Translations under genes and position numbers: made by a program
Notes under the pieces: generated by a model
Database searches by the model: none
What the model saw: only the letters and a program-made list of their open reading frames with translations
Told to the model about the DNA's origin: nothing
In this document: one piece after another, positions 1 through 11,450 of the stretch
How the letters are laid out: each line of letters opens with the position of its first letter
Numbering within the stretch: the stretch's first letter is position 1
Assembly: GCA_000750105.3 (NCBI GenBank)
Contig: JPHH03000007.1
Span: 558,001-622,000 of the forward strand
Direction of reading: 5' to 3'
DNA: 64,000 bases
Source of the DNA: Tolypocladium sp. Sup5 PDA-1
Lineage: Eukaryota > Ascomycota > Sordariomycetes > Hypocreales > Ophiocordycipitaceae

Positions 1-761
1 GAGGGAGGTATGCCGCTCCTGCCAATCCGGAAAGGCGTAACTTTGGGGTCTTGTAGATACATCATGTACGTCGACCAGAGATGCTGGCTCATAGCCCTCG
101 TCCAAGGCGCTTTCCTAAGCGCAGTCGGACGCGCCGGAGCCTTGATGGTCTTGTCAACATCCCCCATGGGTAGCAGAGGCCCGAAGCGATCCGTTTGCTC
201 ATCTTCTGGGCTCGCGCATTGGCTGAAGTCCTCAGATGTCAAAGAGTACCGGCTGAACAAGGATGCGGTAGTCTGCGTCGACCTGGCAGTGGACGGTCGG
301 CTCGACTCGCACTCCGGGCTCGACTCAATACTGCTGAGCGTCGCATCAATCGACCAGTCCGGAAAGCGCTTTGGTGACAGAGACGGAACAGTTCGGGGCG
401 CAGGCGTCTTGGGTGGTGAGAAGGCCCTGCCACGAGTCGCTTGCTCCTGGAAGGCTATGTCATCAAAGTGGTTGTAGCGTGGAATCCCCGGATAGATGGT
501 AGCGTCCAGCATGTCGTCGTCGAAGACCCGAGGCTCCTCGATGCTCGGAATAGGAACATCTGCCGCAGCGACAGATGCAAGGAACTGCTGGGTGGGCGCG
601 TTGCGTTGCGACACGTTCCGCCTCTTGAGTCGAAACCGTGGTCGCGGAGGCGTTGGGGGTTGAGCCTGGCCCTCGACAGACGGCTCCGGGGTTTTGGGTG
701 CTGAAGAATGGCGCAGACCTCGAGGCCCAGCGGCCGCGAAGGGGTGCAAGGGAGAAGACAT
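1..761 (-). CDS. Conserved ascomycete protein, 5' part only (runs off left edge)
   Basis: An uninterrupted reading frame on the minus strand runs from ATG 761 to the window edge (about 253 residues visible). No other in-frame ATG lies between this codon and the upstream in-frame TGA near 1061, which fixes the start. The first 180 residues are low-complexity and rich in Ser, Pro and Thr, with basic patches. The end of the visible part becomes ordered: a segment with WTRAMSQHLWSTYMMYLQDP followed by KVTPFRIGRSGIPP, which looks like the start of a conserved domain. I have seen this type of motif in fungal proteins but cannot name the family with confidence; a nuclear regulatory role is only a guess from the composition. 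It is transcribed away from RTG2 across a very long shared upstream region. Confidence 0.7.
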   Translation of the reverse strand, partial: MSSPLHPFAAAGPRGLRHSSAPKTPEPSVEGQAQPPTPPRPRFRLKRRNVSQRNAPTQQFLASVAAADVPIPSIEEPRVFDDDMLDATIYPGIPRYNHFDDIAFQEQATRGRAFSPPKTPAPRTVPSLSPKRFPDWSIDATLSSIESSPECESSRPSTARSTQTTASLFSRYSLTSEDFSQCASPEDEQTDRFGPLLPMGDVDKTIKAPARPTALRKAPWTRAMSQHLWSTYMMYLQDPKVTPFRIGRSGIPP

Positions 762-3700
762 CGCGGGGACGTGTGGTATGCAGATGCGCTCGTCGGCGTC
801 TGTCAGGGTCCTCGCACTGGGATGCACGGGGTGTTTTAAGTGCCGTCGCTCCTGACGCAGCCGCTGCCAAGAAAGAAACCGAGCGGCTGCTTCTGGGTCG
901 AACAGAGATGTCTTGGGGCCGTTCGAGTGTGGATCCTGTTGTTGTCTGCTCCAAGGCGACGGGCCTGGCCGGCGTGGTGAAGGCGAGCGCCGTCGGACGA
1001 GGTCGCAGCCAGCACGGAGAGTCTCAGTCGCAGCTGGCAGAAGCAACCGTCGCAAGGTTCAGATGCGAGACGCGCGAGCCAGGTGAACGTTAAACTAGAC
1101 TAAGGAATTCATGCGCAAAGAAAACTGTCGGGTCGTCGCGAAGGAGTCGTGCGCGAGTCGGGTTCGGTTCTGTAGTGTCGGTGAAGGGGAAGGGATGGGA
1201 TGGGGTCGTAGTGTCGTGAGAGAGGCAAGGAAAGCGACGTCGCAGTCGTCGAGCGCCGAGCGTCGCGCGTGTCGGACAGCTGGCGATGGCCGTCTTGCGA
1301 AGCAAGAGACGGCGCTGTGAGTCGTCGACAGGCTCTGTCTGCCACCTGGCGGATGCGCGCAGCTGGGACGACGTCCAGTGGCCGCACAAAAAGAAGGACT
1401 GGAATGAAGATGGGGGAGGAGGAAGCCGGCCCAGGGTTCGGTGTGGACGCTGGGCTTGTATGTATGACGGTGGAGAGCAGTGTCAGACAAGCGACGACAG
1501 ACAGCGGAGGCGGGCCTGCAGCGAGCGGGTGGCGCGGACGCTGCTGGGCCTTGCGCTCAATGGCTTCTCTTCGCGCTGATGAAGCCCTGATGGGTGAGTG
1601 AGGGTCTGGGGACGCCGGGGGAGGGTCAGGAGGGCCACCGCTCGGCGCTCAGGTATGGATGCGACAACCTGGACGATGCAGTCTGGAGCGCAACCCCCCC
1701 CAGGTGGTGCAGCGGGCTAACGGTGCGGGCTTGCGGGCCCTGGGCAACGCTGGCTCCACTGGGTTCCGCGCACGTTGGCGCTGGCTGACGGACAGGGGGC
1801 CCTGCGTGTGGACGAAGACTCAACTGGCGATGCCAATGGCGGTGGACTGGAGGTGGATGGATGAGGCGACGGGAGGTGGTGAGGATGGCACGGTCCAGCT
1901 GTAAGGTGAGGTAGCCGTCGTCGCCGCGGTATGTACGGACTACAAGTGCGAGCACCTTGCTTGGCCGCTGCCGATGTACTCTACCTCGGGAGTACGAGTA
2001 CAGACGTACAGCCGCCGCAGCCGTACCTGACCGGGGCCAGTGCGGTTGGCGGCAACGCTCGAGTCGCTGCCGCTGGCGATGGCGCTGGTGCCGGTGCAGG
2101 CTCAACGGACGCCGGTGCTGCTATGAACTGCGCTTCGAGGCGCCGTGCATTCGCCTCCATGCAGCCCGCCCTGCAGATGGATGGCTGGCTCGACGGTGGC
2201 CGTTGGGGAGGGCCGCTTGCCAAAGTTTGAAGTGCCCGGATGCGTGCAGGCGACGACACTGTACGTGGTAAGGACGTACAGTGTGTCGAGGAGGCGTGTA
2301 AGTCGTCCGCCGTAGAGTGTACGTACCAGGAGGTACTTGGCGACGGTGAGTTCGCGCTGAGACAAGGTGAGGGCTCACCCCGGTGGAGAGACCCAGACCA
2401 CCCAGAGTCCCTGGGACTTTCGAAAACTCAGGCGGCCGGGTGTGTGACCTGCTGACTCGACACGGTGCCAGATGATTCGACGGTACGGGCACGGTACCTG
2501 TGCAGCAGCGCCAGGGTTTGCTCGCTCGGGAGGCTCTCCGGCGGCCGACGAGAAAAGGCGGGAGGCTGGGAGCTGGGCAGTGTGCCTACATGCGGCCAAG
2601 TCACAGTCGTCGGCGCCAAGGGTCGATGATTGGGGCGTATTTTAGTGCACCGTGCGTTGCTTTGACGGTGGCAAGGTGAATGCAAGAGGGAAAAGGAGCG
2701 TTGCGGTTTTGAATTGAATTGAACTGGTTTGCCGTTGGAGTCAATGATGACTGCGTGGCTGGCGGACAGCGAGGCGGGGCGAGGGCGAGCCGTACTTGCG
2801 TAAACAAGATTTGCTGGTCTTCTATCCGTACAAGCACCGCGTTGCCCCATCGACGATGCAAAGCTTAATCGTCTATCTCGATCCTCGATCCTCAGGCGCG
2901 GAGGAGGCTTCGCCAGCGGGCAGCGGGGAGGGGCTGCGAATCGTCAGCGGTGCTGGCTGTGCGGCGGGACGAAAATCTCTCGTCTCGAGCGTGACGCGTT
3001 GAGAGAGGCGCGAAACAGGCGCGTACGAGACGCGTCGCAAAGCGGGGAAGCGTGAGGCCCACGAAGTGATGGGGGCTGGCTGGCTTCTTCACCTATCACC
3101 GCCGCTCCACGAGTTCGTCTCTCGCGCTGCCGCTCAACAATGGCCACGACTGCGGTGGACCGTTCCCCATCGTGCATATCTGCGCAGACAGGCTCTCGTC
3201 TCGTCAGGGAAACCGTTTCCCTGGCAGAGGAACAGACGCATGGCATACATAAGTAGCCGTGTGCGTCCGTACTTCCGTAGCAAGTCATCTGTCACGTCAC
3301 ACCATGGACAGGGGCTCGGATGGCCTCGACGGCCTCGGCGCACGCGCCGTTGCCTTGCGCGTCTCCTCCACACCTTGGTTGGGTTCGGGCTCCCCCAGCC
3401 GATGAGACTGTGCCCGGCATGTGGCCATCCATTGGCTGTCCACTATCGCATCTTCTGTACCCTGTTGGGGCGCAACAGTCGCGTCGCATCTCCGAGTGAC
3501 GAGTCGTCACTGTGTGACGCTCAGCGGATCGTTGGGCAGATGAATTGCTAGGGCCTCTTGTCGTCCTGTCGGCAGCTTCTCAGTCCCAGGAATGCCGGCT
3601 TCTCCGTTTACAATTCCATCCCCACAGCCTTGGTCTATCAATTCCAAATGGACGATGATTGGAGCCCACGAGGAGACGGGAACATCCTGTTGCCCTGGAG

Positions 3701-5224
3701 CCATACGGCTGCCTTCGTGGTTCACATGAAGAATCAAGCCGTCGCAATCTCTGGCACCAGACGACATGTGCCCTCTGTGCATCCATTCGTGATCGAACCA
3801 GACGATGCCTCCTCTATGGTGCCACCAAAGAGTCAAGCCTGGCTCGCATGTGGATGTGTTCACCTAATCCAATCGATGCGCGTTGTCGCCCAGAAATGAG
3901 GTTCGTTGGCACATCGTGGTGGCCATTACCGGGATGCGGAGAGATCCATTGCCTTTGCCCTCTGGCTGCAGGCCAAGCCAAGTCATGTGCTGGGTGGTTG
4001 GAGTTCATTCAGCAGATCGCTTCTCGGCTGTAGCGTGATGTGAGGCGGGAACACGGAGCACCACTCGGCGTTCTTGGACCTGCACGTTCTCTTGCTTCTC
4101 AGAGACGAGACGATGTGCTCTCGAGCCTCTCTTGGGACTAGGCGACAATGACAACTTCGGAACGGCGCGCTTGGCCTGGTTCCCGTCTCTTCCGCCCGCT
4201 GGCGAGAAGGCCCACTGAGACACGCAGAACACGGGCCGCGCAGGTACTTGCGCGGAGACGGATGTGGCAGTGAGCACTGAGCACCCTGCAGTCGTCTGTG
4301 GTCGCGTACGAGTACGAGTACGTACATGCACGAGTAGTCCTTCGTACAGGGCTTCATGGCGAACGGCGTTCCTCGACTAGGCAATCCTTCGCAGCCCAGG
4401 CAAGATAGAGTCTCAAGCGCATCAACTGCCACGCCAATCCCGGTCCCCTCAGGCCGTCACAGCGGCCCAATGCTGCATCTTCCTCTCGGCGCTTGCCAGG
4501 CCTAAACCGCGTAGGCGTCGTGAAACCTCCAGGCTCCGTGTCACCATCGCCTTTGTCGAACGTCGTCTTTTCAGCTCGCACACGGGCTGCATGCCAATGG
4601 CGGGCGCCACGAACTGGCCACAGGGGACGGCACGTGCCGCTCTCGAGCGTGATGTTTCCCGTGCCTGCGTGGCTCTAAAAAAAGAAAGCAAGGGAGGAAA
4701 GAAGCAACTACTCCGTCGAGAGAAACTCGAGAGCAGGAGAAGAGAGGCTGAGAATTGTTCGTGCGTGTAGTCGTCTCGTTGGTCACATGACTCTGCCATC
4801 ATGGACGCTTCGCTCTTTCCTTTTCCTTTGTCGAGCCCGACGACGGGTCAAATTGATACCACAATTCCCTAATGCCTATCGAGGGGAAACACTCTCTCCA
4901 AAAGTGCAACGATGATACGCCACTGCTCGTGAGACGTGGCTGCGGGTGATGCACTGCTCCCCCCCCTGATAACCGGCTCGCCCACGAGTTGCTCTGGGTG
5001 GGGAGCGCATCTGGGCCCGATTTGGCCCCACCGCCCACAGCTCCACGGCCCGCAGCCCGACAGGTTTTCCCAACCTTACCAAGTTGATGCTCCGCTGTTG
5101 AAGCCGATGCAGACGAGCTCGTACCATCTCGTGGCCCTTGTCGCTCCTCCAAGCTTTGATCACTCTCTGGGCACGCTGCATTTCCAGTTTCGTGGGACGG
5201 TCCTCTTTCAGCAGAGGCCGCGGC
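762..5224. other. Long divergent intergenic region, no gene recognised
   Basis: About 4.5 kb between the start of the left-edge gene (minus) and RTG2 (plus). It holds many short overlapping open frames on both strands, none with a recognisable motif or a coherent splice structure. It is GC-rich and contains three exact GTACGAGTAC elements (1992-2001 and the overlapping pair 4306-4315 / 4312-4321). It probably contains long 5' untranslated regions and promoters. Two opposed frames near 3507-3899 (118 and 113 residues) were looked at and not accepted. Confidence 0.5.
4306..4321. repeat. Two overlapping GTACGAGTAC elements
   Basis: The 10-mer GTACGAGTAC occurs twice with a 6-base offset (4306-4315, 4312-4321), followed at once by CGTACATGCACGAGTA. 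The same element occurs elsewhere in non-coding DNA of the window (1992, 13289, 13319, 35424). Function unknown; a protein-binding site or a simple-sequence product are both possible. Confidence 0.5.
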
Positions 5225-7097
5225 ATGCCTCCTACCAACATCATCACCCTCGACAATCTGTCTGGGCAGCTCCCACCATGGAGCTCCGACGACGAGAATC
5301 ACATGTATGCCATTGTCGACATGGGCAGGTTTGTCTCTCCAATTAACGGCCTTTGTTGACAAACCCTTTAGCTGACCGTCACTAGCAATGGGATCCGTTT
5401 CTCCATCACCTCGTTGGCACCGCCAACTACACGCCTCCTCTTGCCCGTCTATTCCACCCGCGCGGCCATATCCCTGTTTGATGCGCTGACACCGTCTGCG
5501 TCCGGCCTTGTGTTCCCCCCTTCGACCATTGAGTCCGTCTCATCTGCCCTTTCTCAATTCCATCAGCTTGCCATTAAGCACGGCGTGCCACTAGCTCACA
5601 TCATGATTCTCGCCACGGAAGCAATGCGCCGCGCCGCCAACGCCGCTCAGATGCTCGAGGCCATCGGACAGGCAACAGGCGGTCTGGGAGTTCAGATACT
5701 TGACCCACCCGTGGAGACACTCTTCGGCGCCGTGATGGGATCGAGGAGTGGCCTAGTGAACGTCGAGGGCGGAGCCTTATTCCTGGATCTGGGTGGCGGC
5801 AGCGTACAGATGACATGGGTTGATACCAGCAGTGACCACTACGAAATCAATGCGGCCATGGCTGGCGAGAGCCTACCATATGGGGCTGCGAAACTGACCC
5901 GCGTGCTCGAGGAAGAGCCCGCCGAAGTGCAGCGGATGGAGACGGGCAAGTTGAGGGATGGCATTCAGCGCATCTACGCCAACTTATGCTCCAAGTTTCC
6001 GAAGCTACAAGCAATCGAGGCTGCTCACGAGAGAGGCGAAGATGCCACAGTCGATGTTTACATGTGCGGTGGAGGCTTTCGCGGCTACGGCAGCATATTG
6101 ATGCACAACGACGCCATCAACCCTTACCCAATCTCCTCGATCAGCAGTTACTCCGTCCCTGGTCAGCTCTTCCGCCAGACAGACGAGATGCGCCGGGTGA
6201 ACCAAGAGTATGACGGCAAAATCTTCGGCTTGTCCAAGAGACGACGCCGCCAGTTTCCCGCGATTGCCGCTGTCGTCGAAGCTTTCATTGCCATAGTGCC
6301 CAACATTGGCCGGGTCACATTCTGCGGAGGATCAAACAGGCAGGGTGTCTTGATGATGAAGCTTCCGCTAGAAGTCAGGGAGAGCAACCCGCTCGATGTC
6401 GTTGCCAATGTTACACAGCAAGAAAAGCCGATATTCGACGACATACTTCACCTACTCTCGACGGCTTTGCCAAAGGAAATGAATTCGAACACTCCGACGA
6501 TATTCAACCTCGGTTTTGGGGCTCTGTTTGTCCGACAGATCTGGGACCGACAAGGATACGATGCAGACGCGAATGCCTCATTCGCCTTGCGTGACGCCAT
6601 CACGCGCAACTCGGATTGTCCGGGGCTGACACACCTCGCCCGTGCCATTCTTGGGCTGGCCGTCTGTGCCAGATGGGGATGCGGTATTGGCCCAGCGGAT
6701 GCCGAACTGTATCAGGGGCTACGTCGTATTGCCGACAGCCACGCCGAAGGCTCCTCTTTCTGGGCCATGTACATCGGAGCTCTATCAAGTGTTATAGCCA
6801 CAATCTTCCCGATAATGCCCCAAGAGCCCGGTCACCTCCTGAGGGCCGTCAGGTGAGTCTCGCCTCTTTCACAAGCAAGAATCTGGACACTAATAATTTC
6901 ACACAAGGTTTGGTACGCAGATCACGGCAGGAAAGAAGGGAAAGAAGGACAAGCTTGTCTTAACGATTGGACTAGCTTCCGAGTACGCCAACATTGTCAA
7001 TGCAGAAAACCTCGCGGACGATTTCCAAGCCACCATGAGCAGCAAGAAAGACAAATCATCTTGGAAGGTTTTGGTCCAAGTTACCACCCTTTCGTAA
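5225..7097 (+). CDS. RTG2: Retrograde regulation protein 2 (Ppx/GppA phosphatase family)
   Basis: Model: exons 5225-5328, 5386-6852 and 6908-7097, giving 586 residues with phases that close exactly. Ppx/GppA family: the N-terminal phosphate-1 type motif reads YAIVDMGSNGIRFSI and is split by intron 1 within the Ser codon; the glycine-rich phosphate-binding motif LDLGGGSVQMTW lies near residue 168. The C-terminal extension carries a Lys-rich GKKGKKDKL segment. In yeast Rtg2 is a cytoplasmic ATP-binding sensor that relays mitochondrial dysfunction to the Rtg1/Rtg3 factors; in filamentous fungi the orthologue is conserved but less studied. The start at 5225 is chosen because it precedes a conserved acidic leader and is in frame with the motif. 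Its stop lies only 40 bp from the stop of the converging zinc-cluster gene. Confidence 0.9.
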
Positions 7098-7137
7098 TTC
7101 GGCTGCGTCAATGATCAAACATTCTGCCAAACAAAAC

Positions 7138-9269
7138 TCATTCGCCGTCATCATCACAATCATCTGCACCGTTATTTTTGGAGCCCTTGGACGTTGAGCC
7201 GCCCTTGGCAGTTCGCTTGCGAGCGTTCAACTTCTTCAGCTCGTGGTTCACCACGAGCACGCACAGGAGACAGTCGCTGTCATTCTTCGAAGATTGAAGG
7301 CTCTGGTCTGTCGCTGGTCAGCGGGACAATGGCCACATTGACGTCGGCATTTGCGTGCTGTAACAAGTACTTACAAGTCTCCTTTCTGGCGTCCAACAGC
7401 TGCTGGCCGATGCGTTGAATTTCCGCCTTCTTCTTGGGAGCTTGACGAAGATATGGCCCAGTCTCGAGCCAATCCAAGGGCAGTTCCAGGCTCTTCTTCG
7501 TGCGGAACTGGTAATGGTAGAAAATGGCCACGAGCGGAAAGTGGGTATCGGCCAGCAGTTTATACGGGGAGGTGTACGATTCAACTATGCGACTATGTCA
7601 GTTCCCAGTTACGGCTTCTTTTCGCCACTGATCTCACCATCATAATCGGACTCCTTGCCATCTCGAGTGATGCGATTGATCTGAGCCTTGAAAGCGGTCA
7701 AGAGATCACGATACATCAGGATGAGCTGCCACAAGCTTGCCCAAATTGCCATCTTCTCTTGAGGCTGCGGCTGGGCGTGTTGGCTGAGACATTCATCGAG
7801 GCTCTTGAGCACTTTATACTCGAACAGCTTCAGTGCTTCTCGAGCAATGTTTCTCAGGCGCGCTTGCACAGACAGGGGAAGGTTCACGATGTGGTTGGCA
7901 GGATCTCGACACCAAAACGACGACATCCTCCAGATCCTGAAGAAGCAGCTCATTTTGTGAACGTTCTCGACAAGATCGTGCTGCAGTGCGGTTAGCCTAC
8001 ATGAGGCGACTCAAGAACCTGCGGTGCGTACTTTGGGAAGATTGCGGCCTCCCTCGGAATAGGCGAGCAGAAAGCTCTGCAACGCCCGAGGAAAGTCCGC
8101 CTTGTGCTCCCTTCTGATCTGGCCCTCGACCCAGCTCTGCAGCGTCTCATGGCTTGGGACGTGATCACGGGGGAAGTCGGCCTTCTTTGGATTGCCCGTC
8201 TCCTCCGAGTCGCCATTGGAGGTGTACGCCTGCACTGTGGCACGCAAGGACGGCGAGTTCGTGTCCTTGGTGAGGAAAATGGAAATCTCCCTCGGCTTCC
8301 CGATGTACTGTCGAGCACAGGAGCACAGCTGTTCCTCTGCCTTGGCGTTTTTCGACCACACATCTGGAACGACAGTGTCAGCGCCAGAGTCCCTGCATGC
8401 ATCGGGGACAGGGGGTGGGGGGTTGTGGTACCTGGTCCCCGAGTGATGATCGGCCAAGCACTGCCGGGGGTTTTACGGGTACAGACGAGATGAGAGTGGT
8501 CTGGAAACGACTTCCTACACGTGGGACAGACGCCACTCTCATGGCACTGGGGCAGTTCTCAGCTCCGGTTCCATGTGGGGGATGACTGGAGTTGTCTTAC
8601 TCTGGTCTTGGTTACTCGGCATGGCAGGCATGCTCCACTCTTGCGGACATCTGCTGTCTGGACGGGATCAGCTAGCTGCCGCTGTCTCTTTTCGGCATCA
8701 TTGCCGGATCGTCGTCGCTTCTGGCCGGCCGATTGGCTGGTCGCCTGGCTTCCATGCCTATCCCCCTGCACATGGATGCGAGGCGGGTATCCCCGCGGCG
8801 CGGCCTTGGACGACTCGGTCTGGGGATATGTCCATTCGTCATCCTGGGCCTGGGCTTCCCTGAGGCTGACGTCGGGGCGGTGCTGGCTCTCCTCGGACTC
8901 CTCCGAGAGCAAGGAGCCGGAGTGGTCGGAAGGAGAGGTGCTGCCTCCCTGGACAAGCTCTGGCGGGGTCTGGCCAGAGTAGTCCGAGCCGGTTACTGCC
9001 TCGCCATTATGTGCCTTCATTCTGAGGAATTCAGTCTCAAGGTCCTCGATGGATAGATGGTTGCCACCAATGATGGAAGGGGTATACCCCGTGATGAGAC
9101 TAGAGAGGTTGTCTGGGGACTGGGGGCTGGGATAGTGGCTAGACTTGTCTAAGGGCTGATGGGGGGCGCCGGAAAAAGCAGGCCAGTCAAAGAACTTGTC
9201 GAAGAGTTCCTCCAGGGCCGAGGAGGAGGGAAGACGGGGGTTTTCTTGCCCGTCCCTGGTGGTATCCAT
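7138..9269 (-). CDS. Zinc-cluster (Zn2Cys6-like) regulator with a central DNA-binding motif
   Basis: Six exons on the minus strand (9269-8601, 8546-8432, 8363-8032, 7980-7638, 7584-7375, 7307-7138) give 612 residues and close in frame. The cysteine cluster falls at residues 214-245: CLPCRVTKTR, then after intron 1 CHESGVCPTC and a last Cys 11 residues on (C245). This resembles a fungal binuclear zinc cluster, but sits in the middle of the protein and has an unusually long last spacing. The N-terminal third is acidic and Ser/Pro-rich, which fits an activation region; before the cluster is a basic KRRR patch. The C-terminal half is helical, and the tail is Lys/Arg-rich then acidic (GADDCDDDGE). 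The start at 9269 (MDTTRDGQ...) is a choice; the frame stays open upstream to about 9623. Target genes are unknown. Confidence 0.75.
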
Positions 9270-11420
9270 GTTGATATCCGTGTAAGTCACGGGATGCAGT
9301 GGGACCTTGGCTAGCTGCTTGGGCGAATCGAACCCGGGTGCTCTGGCAGAAGGCAATAACGTGAAGATGCCCAATGTCCCAGGTCTTTGTGTAAGATTTG
9401 TCGGGTTCTGCTGCTGGGACTCTGCCTGACACAAGAGAATTATAATTTGGCGTCCATGGAGGCTCTGCCGTGTCTCGTCACTTACACCGTCCTCCTCTGT
9501 GCATTCTCGGTGAAAGCAGGGCCCCTGATTGGCTGCACCGACGTCGCGCCCCATCGCGGCGGGCCAATCAGAACCATGTCTTACACCGATTTCGACCATC
9601 CTACACTGAACGGCCGCGGTCATGTGACCACCCGAGGAGCGCTCCGGGCGACGCTCCGGCGGTGCGGTCGCGCGCTGCCATGCTGCGTTGGGGGATTCTG
9701 GCTATCTAGAGAGGATAAGCCGTTCCAGCGCCCACGGCGAACGCAGATCCGTGGAGAAATTTGCGGTTTTTCGAGCTAGCTCGACGGCGCCGGGCATGGC
9801 AACCGGACCGCGCCGGGGCCATCCCGGAGCAGGAGGCCAGGACCAGAGGCGAAATCTTGGACAAACGCCAGGCTTGGGACAATGGCTAGGCCCGGTACCC
9901 CGTACCCGACCCAACGATCTGGCGCCATCCTACAGACGAATTGGCCCTCCAGAGGCGCCACCTGGCCAGGCTTTCTGTCTACGGGGTCGTCAGCGCTGGC
10001 AGAATCCACGAAGGGGCGTCCAAGCTCACCACGGCGTTCACGGCTTGTTGACCACGGCTGGGAAGCAGCACTTGGCTATATGATGGAAGAAGCGCAAAGC
10101 ACCCCACGCCATGGTAACAAACGACGGGCAAGCAAATACCCCTGGATCATGGCAACGAGCGGGGTGCGTGTGCTCAACCAGCCCAGGCACAGGCACGGAG
10201 CACCAAGGGCTGAGACAAGACGTAACAACGCTGGGCGCTGGCTCCGAATGCTAGCCTGCGTCGGTCCTAGGCACGGCACTAGACTGCTTTGGACGACGGC
10301 TCGAAGGGCGTTGGAGTGTGACAAAAACCTGGTCAGGCGCCGGATGGGCTTCGTCTACAGGTGTGCCGATGTGTGGCAATAGTAGGTGGCTTCGAAGGGG
10401 GTTGTGGTTTGCAAGCTGCGACGTAGACGGGAAGCTGGGGGTGGTGTGAGCCAATGGGGGCTTTGGACACCCGTACATATGCTGTATCACGAGTGCCGCC
10501 CGGGAACTACATCCCGGGATGGAGGGCTCTCAACTTGCACGCGCTTCGTATAATAGATGGGTTTTCCCTTGTTTGTCTGACACGTTGAGGCCGGTGCCAA
10601 CTGGTGAACTGGAGTCGCTGAGCACGCTTCTGGAGCGTGGCGAAGTACAGCCTCTGGCGAGTCGACCGGCATTGGAATAAGTCGACTCTCTGCACTACTT
10701 AAGTGGCACGAAGATATTCGGCAAAACCATTATCCACTTTCAGATATTACTTTCAAGCAATTTGTACTATATAAGTCGTCGTGAAGGGTTGTCCAACACG
10801 TTGGCAAAGAGCCAGTCCCCACTTTCACGCCCGGCGTCGTCGGTGAACGGGTTCAAGTACCGAAGTACGGATACAGCACAGCGAATAAGTGGGATGGAAA
10901 CAACGTTTTCCTTATTCCCTCCGTCACACTATAGTTGCCCGATTCACGGCGATGCGCTCAGTGGAAAACTTCCATGATCATTTCGCGACCCCAATCTTGC
11001 TCCTCGCTATTTGCAGAGTGGTACGGAGAATGCCGTGGGACACAGCTGAAAAGGGCCGCTTAATGCAACCAGCCGCTCACTATCCCGATTCCCAACGGTT
11101 TGAACTCGGATATTGCTGCCTAATAAATGGCGTCCTTTGACAATTCCCATCCTTTGTCGAAAATTTGATGTTGAAGAGACCCCGAGGTGAAGACTCGCAG
11201 CATCGACTTACACGCCGGATCTCGGTGTATGTACGGAGTACAGTACGCAACGGATGGACTAGGCTCCCAATTGGGCAATTCTCCATCACGTGAACGATCG
11301 ATGCATGCCCCTACGAATTCCTAGAAAGAATAGAGTTCAAGCCCAGAGACGGGGGACCGGGAGCCACGTTGGCGATGATGAATGCATGTGCATGGGGACG
11401 GGGCTTAACGACCAGAAATA

Positions 11421-11450
11421 GCGTGGAGCATCAAAGCGTGGAGCATCAAA
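11421..11450. repeat. 15-bp tandem duplication
   Basis: The unit GCGTGGAGCATCAAA occurs twice back to back (11421-11435 and 11436-11450), followed by the near-match GCTTGG. It lies in the orphan open-frame region and would encode a repeated Phe-Asp-Ala-Pro-Arg in one minus frame. Confidence 0.7.

Noticed and set aside
3507..3899. Two opposite frames of 113-118 codons in the first gene-poor region
   Set aside because: No recognisable motif and both strands are open over the same stretch; typical of chance frames in GC-rich DNA.
9315..9345. tRNA-like B-box match (GGTTCGATTC on the minus strand)
   Set aside because: Flanking bases do not form acceptor or T stems and no A box fits upstream; it lies in the 5' part of the zinc-cluster gene.
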